Of a stretch of DNA of 64,000 bases, positions 52,189 to 60,094 are shown piece by piece (position 1 is the stretch's first letter; the number at the start of each line of letters is the position of its first letter). The notes under the pieces were generated by a model. It saw only the letters and a list, made by a program, of their open reading frames with translations. It did no database searches and was not told where the DNA came from. The position numbers and the translations under genes are program-made. The stretch is taken from assembly GCA_030263635.1 (NCBI GenBank), contig SZPI01000024.1, forward strand, positions 8,406 through 72,405. The letters are read 5' to 3'. The stretch is from Flexicrinis sp001567485. Lineage in GTDB: Bacteria > Chloroflexota > Anaerolineae > Aggregatilineales > Phototrophicaceae.

Positions 52189-52986
52189 ATGGCAATCGAC
52201 TATATCATCGACTACGACTGCGCGCCTAAGCAAGCGCTGACCTCGGACGGGATTATCGAACGGCTCAAGGGCGAAGCGCGCGCCCAGCGCATCATCGCGC
52301 TGTTTCGCCAGAACGGCGACGACCGTCCGCCTAGCGAGATGGGCTTTGAATTCACCCGCAGCACGCCAGAGGGGGAGGAAGAAATACAGGTCGTGATCGT
52401 GCAGCACCTGTTGGATGCCGCCGCCGAGTTGAAACCGCACGAGGCCGCCTGCGTTGGATGTCCCGCCAACCGCACCGGCAAGCCGTTCGGGTGTGTCGGC
52501 AGCATCAACTATCCGGTCAGCGGAACCGCCGAGGCGTGGCTGCTCGACCGGATGCCCGTGCCGGACGACGCGCTGGTGTGGCTGCTGCTCAAGCAGGGCG
52601 TTGAGGAATTCAAGTACGACGGGGCCAGCATCGAACCGCTGCGCACGGCGACTGGTGCCTATTTCGAGGACAACCTGCCCGCGCGCCGCTTCCTCGGTGA
52701 GTTCGAGCTGAACGCCAATCAGGTCTTCGAGATGATGTTCTCGGTTGGGGCGATCAGTCCCAACCACGCGGCGATCCTGCTGCTGTTTACCGGAGCCATC
52801 CCGCGCGAGCTGGAAGCCGACGATTTCCGCACCCTGCGCCCTGCGCCCGCCGACGCTGCCCGCCGCTTCCCGCTGCTGCTGAAGGAAAGCGACACCGACG
52901 ACCCCAGCGTGCGTCAGTTCAAGGCGTTCCTGACCGCGTTGTACATCGCGTGGAGGCTGGATGTCGCGGTGCGCGTCGACGCCTGA
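52189..52986 (+). CDS. Hypothetical protein with a Cys cluster
   Basis: This is a 265-residue soluble protein starting MAIDYIIDYDCAPKQALTSD. Cys88-x2-Cys91-x10-Cys102 with His84 (HEAACVGCPANRTGKPFGC) could bind zinc or an iron-sulfur centre. The rest is mostly helical (ALVWLLLKQGVEEFKYDGAS; NHAAILLLFTGAIPRELEA). I do not recognise a family. It is divergent from the SGNH hydrolase with 39 bases between starts, so their promoters must overlap. A TATACT box is at 52152. Confidence 0.65.
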   Translation: MAIDYIIDYDCAPKQALTSDGIIERLKGEARAQRIIALFRQNGDDRPPSEMGFEFTRSTPEGEEEIQVVIVQHLLDAAAELKPHEAACVGCPANRTGKPFGCVGSINYPVSGTAEAWLLDRMPVPDDALVWLLLKQGVEEFKYDGASIEPLRTATGAYFEDNLPARRFLGEFELNANQVFEMMFSVGAISPNHAAILLLFTGAIPRELEADDFRTLRPAPADAARRFPLLLKESDTDDPSVRQFKAFLTALYIAWRLDVAVRVDA

Positions 52987-53145
52987 GCGCGAAGTGGAAC
53001 GTGCGGCAAGCCGTGGGAAGTGCCGGGAAACCGCGCGTCGAGTCACGGCCGCCGGTTCAGTATGGGGCATTCATGCACCCCTCTCCACGCTCGTTCTCAC
53101 AAATCGGGTGAGCGCCGCGCCGCCGATGGCCGCCTACGGCATCTC

Positions 53146-54189
53146 ATGCTGACTCCGATCACGCCATCCGCCGCCGCGTGGGACGCGTTCGTGCGCGCTC
53201 ATCCGCAGGCCCACGTCTTGCAGCTGGCCGCATGGGCCGAGCACAAAACGCGCTTTGGCTGGGCCTACGAGCGAGTCGCGCTCATCGACGCGAACGGGAT
53301 CATCCGGGCCGGCGCGCAGGTGTTGATCCGCCCACTGCCCGGCCGCTTGTTCACGCTCGCGTATATCCCGCACGGCGGTTATGTCACCGACGACTCGCAG
53401 TGGCCCGCGCTGATCGACGCTGTGGCCCGCGCCGTCCGCAAACATCGCGCCGTGTTCCTGAAGTGGGAGCCGGGGCTGTACGACCACGCCGCGCCGCCCG
53501 ATCCCGCCGCGCTCGGTTTCCGGCCATCGGCGCAGACGGTTCAGCCGCCGCGCACCGTCGTGCTCGACCTCACGGCCGACGACGACGCGATCCTCGCGCG
53601 CATGAATCAAGGCACGCGGCGCAAAATCCGCCAGTCGCACAAGGCCGGCGTGCGCACGTTCGAGGCGGCGGCCCGCGATGTCCCGCGCTTCTGCGACCTG
53701 ATGACGGCGACCGGCACGCGCAACGACTTCGGCGTCCACAGCGCCGCGTACTATCAGCTCGCGTTCGACCTGTTCGCCCCGCGTGACGCCGCGCTGATCC
53801 TCGCCGAACACGACGGCGATCTGCTGGCCGGCGTGATGGTGTTCGCCGTTGACGGCGCATCCGGCGGGCCGGCATGGTACCTGTACGGCGCATCGAGCGA
53901 CGCCAAGCGCGACCTGATGGCGAGCTATGCCGTACAGTGGGCGGCGATCCAGTGGGCCAAAGCGCGTGGATGCGCCACCTACGATTTGTGGGGCGTGCCA
54001 GACGCGGACGAGGAAGCCCTCGAAGCGCAGTTCCAAACCCGCGGCGACGGCCTCTGGGGCGTGTATGGATTCAAGCGCGGTTGGGGCGGACGGGTTGTCC
54101 GCACGCTCGGCGCATGGGACAAGCCGCTGATCCCGCCGCTGTACTGGGCGTTCCAGCAAGCCCTCCGCCTGCGGCAACGCTCCGGGTAA
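53146..54189 (+). CDS. FemAB/GNAT-fold aminoacyl- or acyl-transferase
   Basis: This is a 347-residue protein with two GNAT-like halves. The N-terminal half has HPQAHVLQLAAWAEHKTRFGW, the opening typical of FemABX/lipid II:glycine transferases, and the C-terminal half has LAEHDGDLLAGVMVFAVDG and ASYAVQWAAIQWAKARGCATYDLWGVPD, with the closing GLWGVYGFKRGWGG. It would add amino acids to peptidoglycan side chains or acylate a polysaccharide. I chose the ATG at 53146; earlier codons lack family character. Confidence 0.85.
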   Translation: MLTPITPSAAAWDAFVRAHPQAHVLQLAAWAEHKTRFGWAYERVALIDANGIIRAGAQVLIRPLPGRLFTLAYIPHGGYVTDDSQWPALIDAVARAVRKHRAVFLKWEPGLYDHAAPPDPAALGFRPSAQTVQPPRTVVLDLTADDDAILARMNQGTRRKIRQSHKAGVRTFEAAARDVPRFCDLMTATGTRNDFGVHSAAYYQLAFDLFAPRDAALILAEHDGDLLAGVMVFAVDGASGGPAWYLYGASSDAKRDLMASYAVQWAAIQWAKARGCATYDLWGVPDADEEALEAQFQTRGDGLWGVYGFKRGWGGRVVRTLGAWDKPLIPPLYWAFQQALRLRQRSG

Positions 54190-54242
54190 GGCGCACAGCG
54201 TAAAGGGTGGAACGATCGAACTGCCGGGGACACAAAGTGAGC

Positions 54243-54266
54243 GGGGGCGCAATGCATTGCACCCCC
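54243..54266. repeat. 24-bp near-perfect palindrome around CAATGCATTG
   Basis: GGGGGCGCAATG and CATTGCACCCCC pair with one mismatch. It is the same centre as 45386-45405, in the 156-base gap between convergent genes. Confidence 0.65.
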
Positions 54267-54345
54267 ACGAACCCGTTGTGTCTGCTGTGATCTCGGAGTT
54301 CGATCCGCCCCGCGCTGACGGATTCCCTCACGGATCTCGCGGCCG

Positions 54346-55428
54346 CTACTCGTCGCCGCCGCCGCCCAACCGCACGTTGCTGGCGCGGATTTGCGCCTCG
54401 ATGTCGCTGGCGGTCTGCGGATTCTCGCGTAGAAACACCTTCGCGTTCTCGCGCCCCTGCCCCAACATCAGCTCGCCATAGCGAAAGAACGCGCCGCGTT
54501 TGTCGATGATGCCGAGATCGACGCCCAAGTCGACAATCTCGCCGGTCTTGCTGATACCGGCCTCGTCGGCGGTGAACATGATGTCGAACTCCGCTTCGCG
54601 GAACGGCGGCGCCACCTTGTTTTTCGTCACGCGGACTTTGGTGCGGTTGCCGATCGTCTCGCCGGCGACCTTGATCGCCTGCACACGGCGGATGTCGAGG
54701 CGCACCGTCGCGTAAAACTTCAGCGCGCGCCCGCCCGGCTGAGTCTCCGGGCTGCCATAAACGATGCCGACCTTCTCGCGGATTTGGTTGGTGAACATGA
54801 CCGACACGTTACTCTGTTTGATCGCGCCGGCCAGCTTGCGCAGCGCCTGACTCATCAAGCGGGCCTGCAAACCGACGTGGCTGTCGCCCATCTCGCCTTC
54901 GATCTCCGCACGCGGGACGAGCGCCGCCACCGAGTCGATCACAATGACATCGAACGCGCCGGAACGCACCAGCGTCTCGGTGATCTCCAGCGCTTGCTCG
55001 CCGGTATCGGGCTGGCTGACATACAGACGGTTGAGATCGACACCGATACGCGCCGCATACGTCGGGTCGAGCGCGTGTTCCATATCGACGAACGCCGTCA
55101 AGCCGCCGCGCTTCTGGGCTTCGGCCACCACATGCAAACACAGCGTCGTCTTGCCCGACGACTCCGGCCCGTAGATTTCAGTGATGCGCCCGCGCGGCAC
55201 GCCGCCGACGCCAATCGCGATGTCCAGCGTAAGCGAGCCGGTCGGGATGGTGTCAACAACCATGTGCGTCGCTTCGCCGAGCGCGACGATCGTGCCGTCG
55301 CCGAACCGCTTGGTCAAGTCGGAGAGCGCGCTTTCGAGCGCCTTGCGCTTCCCTTCATCGACCGGTGCGCCGTCTGCGCCGTCAAACAGATCGCCGTCGT
55401 CCTGCTTTGATTTGCGCCGGGGAGCCAT
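54346..55428 (-). CDS. recA: Recombinase RecA
   Basis: This is a 360-residue RecA. Walker A is GPESSGKTT (87-95), Walker B VIVIDSVAALVP, and the DNA-binding loops are EGEMGDSHVGLQARLMSQAL and NQIREKVGIVYGSPETQPGG. The ATG at 55428 has AAGGA 10 bases upstream; further in-frame ATGs upstream are less well placed. The first 25 residues are an acidic, Lys-containing extension. The C-terminus is short and ends GGGGDE. It performs homologous recombination and SOS induction. Confidence 0.98.
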   Translation of the reverse strand: MAPRRKSKQDDGDLFDGADGAPVDEGKRKALESALSDLTKRFGDGTIVALGEATHMVVDTIPTGSLTLDIAIGVGGVPRGRITEIYGPESSGKTTLCLHVVAEAQKRGGLTAFVDMEHALDPTYAARIGVDLNRLYVSQPDTGEQALEITETLVRSGAFDVIVIDSVAALVPRAEIEGEMGDSHVGLQARLMSQALRKLAGAIKQSNVSVMFTNQIREKVGIVYGSPETQPGGRALKFYATVRLDIRRVQAIKVAGETIGNRTKVRVTKNKVAPPFREAEFDIMFTADEAGISKTGEIVDLGVDLGIIDKRGAFFRYGELMLGQGRENAKVFLRENPQTASDIEAQIRASNVRLGGGGDE

Positions 55429-55472
55429 CGATCGTTCGTCCTTCTCTGCGATTGTGGTATACATAGTCGTGA

Positions 55473-55550
55473 GTCTATCGTATGGAATGATACCGCCAAA
55501 TTTTAGCACATTTGGTCTATATCGGTCAACGGTCTATCATCGTATGGAGT
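55473..55550. promoter_or_regulatory. Direct repeat between recA and the adenosyltransferase gene
   Basis: GTCTATCGTATGGAATG (55473-55489) recurs as GTCTATCATCGTATGGAGTG (about 55532-55551). One copy lies near each divergent start. It may be a regulator site; it does not match the LexA boxes I know (CTGT...ACAG or GAAC...GTTC). Confidence 0.35.
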
Positions 55551-55557
55551 GTCAACT

Positions 55558-56103
55558 ATGAAGATCTATACAAAAACCGGCGACGACGGCTACACCAGCC
55601 TGTTCGCAGGGGGGCGTGTCAGCAAGGCGCATTCACGCGTGGAAGCCTACGGCACCGTGGACGAGTTGAACTCGGTGATCGGCGTGGCGCGGACATGCAG
55701 CCCGCAGGCCGAGGTCGATCAGGCGCTGCTCGGCGTGCAGAACACGTTGTTTCACCTCGGCGCTGACCTTGCGACGCCGCTCGACGCGAAGTCGTCATGG
55801 GTCGTGCGCCTCACGGACGAGCACGTAACGGCGCTGGAGCACGACATCGACGCGATGACGGAACGCTTGCCCGCCCTCAAGCAGTTCATCCTGCCCGGCG
55901 GATCGGCCGCCGCCGCCCAGATCCACGTCGCGCGCACGGTGTGCCGCCGCGCCGAACGCCTGACCGTCGCGCTCTCCGATGCCGAGCCGGTCAATGCCGC
56001 GGCCATCGTGTATCTCAACCGCTTGTCGGATTGGCTGTTCACGCTGGCGCGCCTTGAGAACATGCTCGCCGGCGTGCCGGACGTCGTCTGGGCGGCGCGT
56101 TAG
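55558..56103 (+). CDS. pduO: Cob(I)alamin adenosyltransferase, PduO type
   Basis: This is a 181-residue enzyme with the full PduO signature: N-terminal IYTKTGDDGYTSLFAGG (ATP site), YGTVDELNSVIGVA, LPGGSAAAAQIHVARTVCRRAERL and LNRLSDWLFTLAR. It transfers the adenosyl group of ATP to cob(I)alamin to make coenzyme B12. The ATG at 55558 has GGAG upstream. It complements the btuFCD uptake operon 50 kb away, suggesting salvage rather than synthesis; no corrin pathway genes are in the window. Confidence 0.95.
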   Translation: MKIYTKTGDDGYTSLFAGGRVSKAHSRVEAYGTVDELNSVIGVARTCSPQAEVDQALLGVQNTLFHLGADLATPLDAKSSWVVRLTDEHVTALEHDIDAMTERLPALKQFILPGGSAAAAQIHVARTVCRRAERLTVALSDAEPVNAAAIVYLNRLSDWLFTLARLENMLAGVPDVVWAAR

Positions 56104-56154
56104 GGGCCGAACGAAACGCGCGTCCGACCAAGCACGCAGTCGCCGTCCGGCCTC

Positions 56155-57597
56155 TCAGCCTGCTTCTAGCGCCGCAGCGACACGCTCGCAGATGACGTCG
56201 ATGGCGAGGTCGATGGTGTCCTTGTGCGTGTGATAGGCCAGCGCCGCCAGCCGAATCCAGAACACGCCGTCGATGCGCGTCGACGAGAGGAACACGCGCC
56301 CGTCGCGCTTGATCGCCTCGACCAACTGTGTGTTGAACGCGTCTGCATCGCCGCGCGCCGGCACGTACCGCCACAGCACCACGGAGAGGTCAGGCTCCGG
56401 GCCGACCTCGAAGCCTGCCATCTCGCACAACCGCGCGCGGAAGTAACGCGCCAGCAGCATCTTCTCTTCGAGCGCCGCCGCGAACGGGCGCGTCCCGAAC
56501 AGCTTGAGCGGAAGCCACAGCCGCAGCCCCCGGAAGTTCCGCGTCAGCTCCGGCGAGAGGTCGGACGGCGAGAGTTCTTCGCCCCCTTCGACATCCTGCA
56601 AGTAGCTCGGCGAGTAGTGGTGCGACGCCACCATCGTGCGGCGGTCTTTAATGAGCACCGCGCCCGATCCCCATGGCAAGAACAAGCTCTTGTGCGGATC
56701 CATAATCACCGAATCCGACCGTTCGATGCCGCGTAAGCGTTCACGCCCCGGTTCGCACAGCGTGAAGAACGCGCCGTATGCCCCATCCACGTGGAACCAC
56801 AGCCCGCGATCATGCGCGACCTGCCCGATCTCAGTCAGCGGATCGACTGCGCCGGTGTTGGTCGCGCCGGCGTTCGCCACCGCCAGCCACGGATTCAGGC
56901 CGGCTTTCTGATCCGCGTCGATCTGCGCCGCAAGCACGTCCGGGCGCATGTGGTAGGTCGCGTCCATGCCGATCTCGCGCATGACAACCTCGGTGAATCC
57001 GGCGATCCGCAGCGCCTTGTCGATCGAATGATGCCGTTCTCCAGAGACATACACGACGCTGCGCGCGTAATCCTTCGGCTTGAGGCTGTGGGCGTCGCGC
57101 GCCGTGACCACGCTGGTCAGGTTGGCGATGCTGCCGCCGGTCGTCAAGTTGCCGGCCGCGTCCGCCGGATAGCCGACCAGCTCCCCCATCCAGCGCAGCA
57201 GCATGTTTTCCAACCGCACCGCCCCCGGCGCAACAGCGAAGATGCCGGTGTACAGGTTGATGACTGCGCTCAGATAGTCACCCAATGCCGCAGGATACAA
57301 CCCGCCGGCGGGGATATACGCCAAGTCGCCCGGCGCGGCGGCGTTCAGACCGGGGCTGTCAACGTATCGGTGCAGCAGGTGCAGCGCCTCGTCGATGTCA
57401 ATCGGGCCGGGCGAGATCGGCGAAGTGAGGATGCCGGCGCCCATATCGTCGGTGTACTGGTATATCGGCCGCCGCGGACAGTTCTCGTAGAAACGCTCCG
57501 TATAGGCGACGGCTTCACGGGTCAGGTGGTGACGCTGGTCGGCGCTTAGCTCCAATACTCGTGCTTCGGACTCAAGGTGTTGCAAATGGTCGAACAT
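56155..57597 (-). CDS. PLP-dependent group II amino acid decarboxylase
   Basis: This is a 480-residue fold-type I enzyme. The PLP lysine is in VIMDPHKSLFLPWGSG. The cofactor-binding Asp and following His/Ala are in LWFHVDGAYGAFF, and GNLTTGGSIANLTSVVTARD is the phosphate-loop region. The order matches aromatic-L-amino-acid/glutamate decarboxylase-like proteins. The ATG at 57597 follows AGAGGA. Which amino acid is used cannot be told from sequence by eye. Confidence 0.9.
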   Translation of the reverse strand: MFDHLQHLESEARVLELSADQRHHLTREAVAYTERFYENCPRRPIYQYTDDMGAGILTSPISPGPIDIDEALHLLHRYVDSPGLNAAAPGDLAYIPAGGLYPAALGDYLSAVINLYTGIFAVAPGAVRLENMLLRWMGELVGYPADAAGNLTTGGSIANLTSVVTARDAHSLKPKDYARSVVYVSGERHHSIDKALRIAGFTEVVMREIGMDATYHMRPDVLAAQIDADQKAGLNPWLAVANAGATNTGAVDPLTEIGQVAHDRGLWFHVDGAYGAFFTLCEPGRERLRGIERSDSVIMDPHKSLFLPWGSGAVLIKDRRTMVASHHYSPSYLQDVEGGEELSPSDLSPELTRNFRGLRLWLPLKLFGTRPFAAALEEKMLLARYFRARLCEMAGFEVGPEPDLSVVLWRYVPARGDADAFNTQLVEAIKRDGRVFLSSTRIDGVFWIRLAALAYHTHKDTIDLAIDVICERVAAALEAG

Positions 57598-57754
57598 CCA
57601 AATCCTCTTTCGTACAAAATACATACCGCGCCATGATAGTCCTTACGGGAACCATCGAACAGCCGAAAAACCCGGCTGGCCGTCGGCGGTGCGGCCCGTG
57701 CGCTTGTCAACACGCGGTATAATGGCCCTAAACGCGCAGCGGAGTGTATCCGAC

Positions 57755-58612
57755 ATGACCATCGCGAAAATTCCGTTTGGACGCACCGGCCATCTCAGCA
57801 CGCGCACACTGTTCGGCGCGGCGGCGCTCGGCTCTGTCACCCAAGACGCAGCCGACCGCACGCTTGACCTCCTGCTCGAATACGGCGTCAATCACATCGA
57901 CACGGCGGCCAGCTACGGCGAGTCCGAGCTGCGCATCGGCCCGTGGATGGCGCAGCACCGCAAACACTTCTTCCTCGCCACCAAGACGGGCAAGCGCACC
58001 TACACCGAAGCCCGCGAAGAATTCCACCGGTCGCTCGACCGCCTGCGCGTCGACTCGGTCGACCTGATTCAACTGCACTACCTCGTCGCAGACGATGAGT
58101 GGAAGGTCGCCATGAGGCCCGGCGGCGCGCTCGAATACCTGATCGAGGCGCGCGATCAGGGTCTGGTCAAATACATCGGCGTCACCGGCCATGACGTCGC
58201 GGTGACGCACAGCCACCTCAACAGCCTCGACGTGTTCGACTTCGACTCGGTGCTGCTGCCCTACAACTACGTGATGATGAAGAACTCCACGTATGCCGCC
58301 GGCTTCAACGCCGTGCTGGCGCTGGCGCGGTCGCGCGGAATCGCCGTGCAGACGATCAAAGCGATCACGCGCCGGCCTTATCATGGCGAACCCACACATG
58401 CGGTGTGGTACGAACCCCTCACGCAGCAAGACGCCATCGATAAGGCGGTGCATTGGGTCTTGGGCCAGCCCGACGTCTTCCTCAACACCGTCGGTGATGT
58501 CACCTTGCTGCCGAAAGTGTTGGACGCCGCCAGCCGATTCGAGCGCCGGCCAAGCGATGCCGAGATGGACGCCGTCATCACCGAATGGGCCATGGAGCCG
58601 CTGTTCACCTGA
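57755..58612 (+). CDS. Aldo/keto reductase
   Basis: This is a 285-residue TIM-barrel oxidoreductase. The catalytic tetrad is complete: Asp and Tyr in HIDTAASYGESE, Lys in LATKTGKR and His in IQLHYLV. LVKYIGVTGHD is a family landmark. The ATG at 57755 has GGAG 10 bases upstream and a perfect TATAAT at 57718-57723, but no clear -35 box. Residues 205-235 (ITRRPYHGEP) carry the variable loop. Substrate unknown. Confidence 0.92.
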   Translation: MTIAKIPFGRTGHLSTRTLFGAAALGSVTQDAADRTLDLLLEYGVNHIDTAASYGESELRIGPWMAQHRKHFFLATKTGKRTYTEAREEFHRSLDRLRVDSVDLIQLHYLVADDEWKVAMRPGGALEYLIEARDQGLVKYIGVTGHDVAVTHSHLNSLDVFDFDSVLLPYNYVMMKNSTYAAGFNAVLALARSRGIAVQTIKAITRRPYHGEPTHAVWYEPLTQQDAIDKAVHWVLGQPDVFLNTVGDVTLLPKVLDAASRFERRPSDAEMDAVITEWAMEPLFT

Positions 58613-58712
58613 GCGCGGCGTGGACAGGCGAAATTGGGTTCACCGGCGTTCAACCGGTAATCTGGCGCGCTGTCCCGCCTGAAAAGACCGTGTGACGTCA
58701 GAGGTGCATGCG

Positions 58713-59009
58713 ATGATCCCCGATTTCATTCGTCTCCAGTGGGTTCCGATGGGACTCGCTCTGTCAGCCGCCGCGCTGGGCCTGTCGATCATCGCGGCGG
58801 CGCTGCTGGTCGTCGAAAAGCACAGCCATACACACGTCCACGAACCCCTCACGCACGATCACCGCCACCGGCACGACGACGGGCATCACACCCACGATCA
58901 TCCGGGCATGATCGACCGCAGCCTGACGCACTCACACGTCCACACGCACGAACGGCTGGAACATACGCATCCGCACCTTCCGGACTTGCATCACCGGCAC
59001 GGACACTGA
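58713..59009 (+). CDS. His-rich single-pass membrane peptide
   Basis: This is a 98-residue protein with one helix (about residues 11-33, GLALSAAALGLSIIAAALLV) and then a tail in which roughly 40 percent of residues are histidine: HSHTHVHEPLTHDHRHRHDD, HHTHDHPG, SHVHTHERLEHTHPHLPD. The ATG at 58713 has AGAGGTG 7 bases upstream; a GTG 7 codons earlier is possible. Such tails bind Ni, Co, Zn or Cu. It may be a metal sponge or transporter helper. No metal transporter is adjacent. Confidence 0.7.
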   Translation: MIPDFIRLQWVPMGLALSAAALGLSIIAAALLVVEKHSHTHVHEPLTHDHRHRHDDGHHTHDHPGMIDRSLTHSHVHTHERLEHTHPHLPDLHHRHGH

Positions 59010-59120
59010 ACACGAAGCGGGAAGTACTGAATGCCGGGGGGATGAGGTAAGGGTGCTGATCGCGTCTGAAGGGGTGAGAACGTCCTGACAACCTTCTCAA
59101 ACGGTCTTTCAGAGGTCGGC

Positions 59121-59906
59121 TTAGCCGGTGTGCTCGTTGGATCGGCCTTGCCGCGCCGCCTCGAACAAGATAATTGACGCGGCGACCATGGCGTTGAGCG
59201 ACTCGGTCGCGGCGGCCATCGGAATCGCGATCTGCTTGCTGGCGAGGTTGGCGGCGTCGGCGCTCAGGCCGTGCGCCTCGCTCCCGACAATCAGCCCCCA
59301 CGGCTTGAGCCAGTTCACCGCATCATAGGCGGCGTCGCCTTCGGCGTCGGCAGCGTAGAGGGTGAGCGCTTCGCAGTAGCCGGCGATCTCCGCCCATGTC
59401 GCCTCAACGACCGGCAGGCGGAAGTGCGCGCCCATGCCGGCTCGCAGCGCCTTCGGATTGTACGGATCGGCGCACCCCGGCGCGAGAATCGCCAGATCGG
59501 CGCCGGCGGCCGCGGCCGAGCGCAGCAGCCCGCCCAGATTGCCCGGATCGCCGAGCGCGTCGCAGATCAGCACGCGGCGGGGGTTCTTCGGCAGCGGCGG
59601 CATGGGCAGCGGAAACACACCGATGATCCCCTGCGGTGACTGCGTATCACTGACGTGCTGCATCACCTCGGCGCTGACGGCCAGTGTCGTGACGCGCGCT
59701 TTCGTCATTTTGGCGATTAGCGTCTCGTCGGAGTCGCCGGGGGTATACAGCACGAAATCGGGGCGGCTCCCGCGCTCCCACGCGTCACGCACGAGACGCG
59801 CGCCTTCGACGGCGATGCGCATGTACTTGCGCCGGGTGCGGGGGCGTTCTTGCAATCCGCGTGTGAGCTTGACGCGCTCGTTCTGTAAGCTGGTGATGAT
59901 GTCCAT
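59121..59906 (-). CDS. TrmH/SpoU family RNA methyltransferase
   Basis: This is a 261-residue SPOUT enzyme. An N-terminal substrate-binding domain (QNERVKLTRGLQERPRTRRK, VEGARLVRDAW) precedes the knotted domain with DALGDPGNLGGLLRSAAAAG (motif 1), LIVGSEAHGLS (motif 2) and IPMAAATESLNAMVAASI (motif 3). It would 2'-O-methylate rRNA or tRNA. The length fits the RlmB/TsnR-like branch. The target cannot be named. Confidence 0.92.
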   Translation of the reverse strand: MDIITSLQNERVKLTRGLQERPRTRRKYMRIAVEGARLVRDAWERGSRPDFVLYTPGDSDETLIAKMTKARVTTLAVSAEVMQHVSDTQSPQGIIGVFPLPMPPLPKNPRRVLICDALGDPGNLGGLLRSAAAAGADLAILAPGCADPYNPKALRAGMGAHFRLPVVEATWAEIAGYCEALTLYAADAEGDAAYDAVNWLKPWGLIVGSEAHGLSADAANLASKQIAIPMAAATESLNAMVAASIILFEAARQGRSNEHTG

Positions 59907-59920
59907 GGCAAAGAGTGTAC

Positions 59921-60094
59921 AGGGATCAGGGGGAAGTTGGCAGGGGCTGTTGTCAGGAGTCAGGTGTGCTGCGCCTGCGCCGCCAGCACTCCGCTTCCAG
60001 CCTCAAGGACAGCCTTGTACGTGGGCTGTTGAGCGAAAATGGCGCGCCTTGAACGGACGCCTGCCCCCCTAACAACTGACCCCTGATAACGGCC
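59921..60094. repeat. Short TGACCCC-type repeats
   Basis: Gap between two minus-strand genes with degenerate TTGTCAGGAGTCAGGTG and CTAACAACTGACCCCTGATA units, like those at 8065 and 10592. No gene seen. Confidence 0.5.

Noticed and set aside
50959..53070. A continuous 703-codon minus-strand frame
   Set aside because: Only 50959-52149 has SGNH motifs and a membrane start; the rest is the antisense of the gene at 52189-52986.
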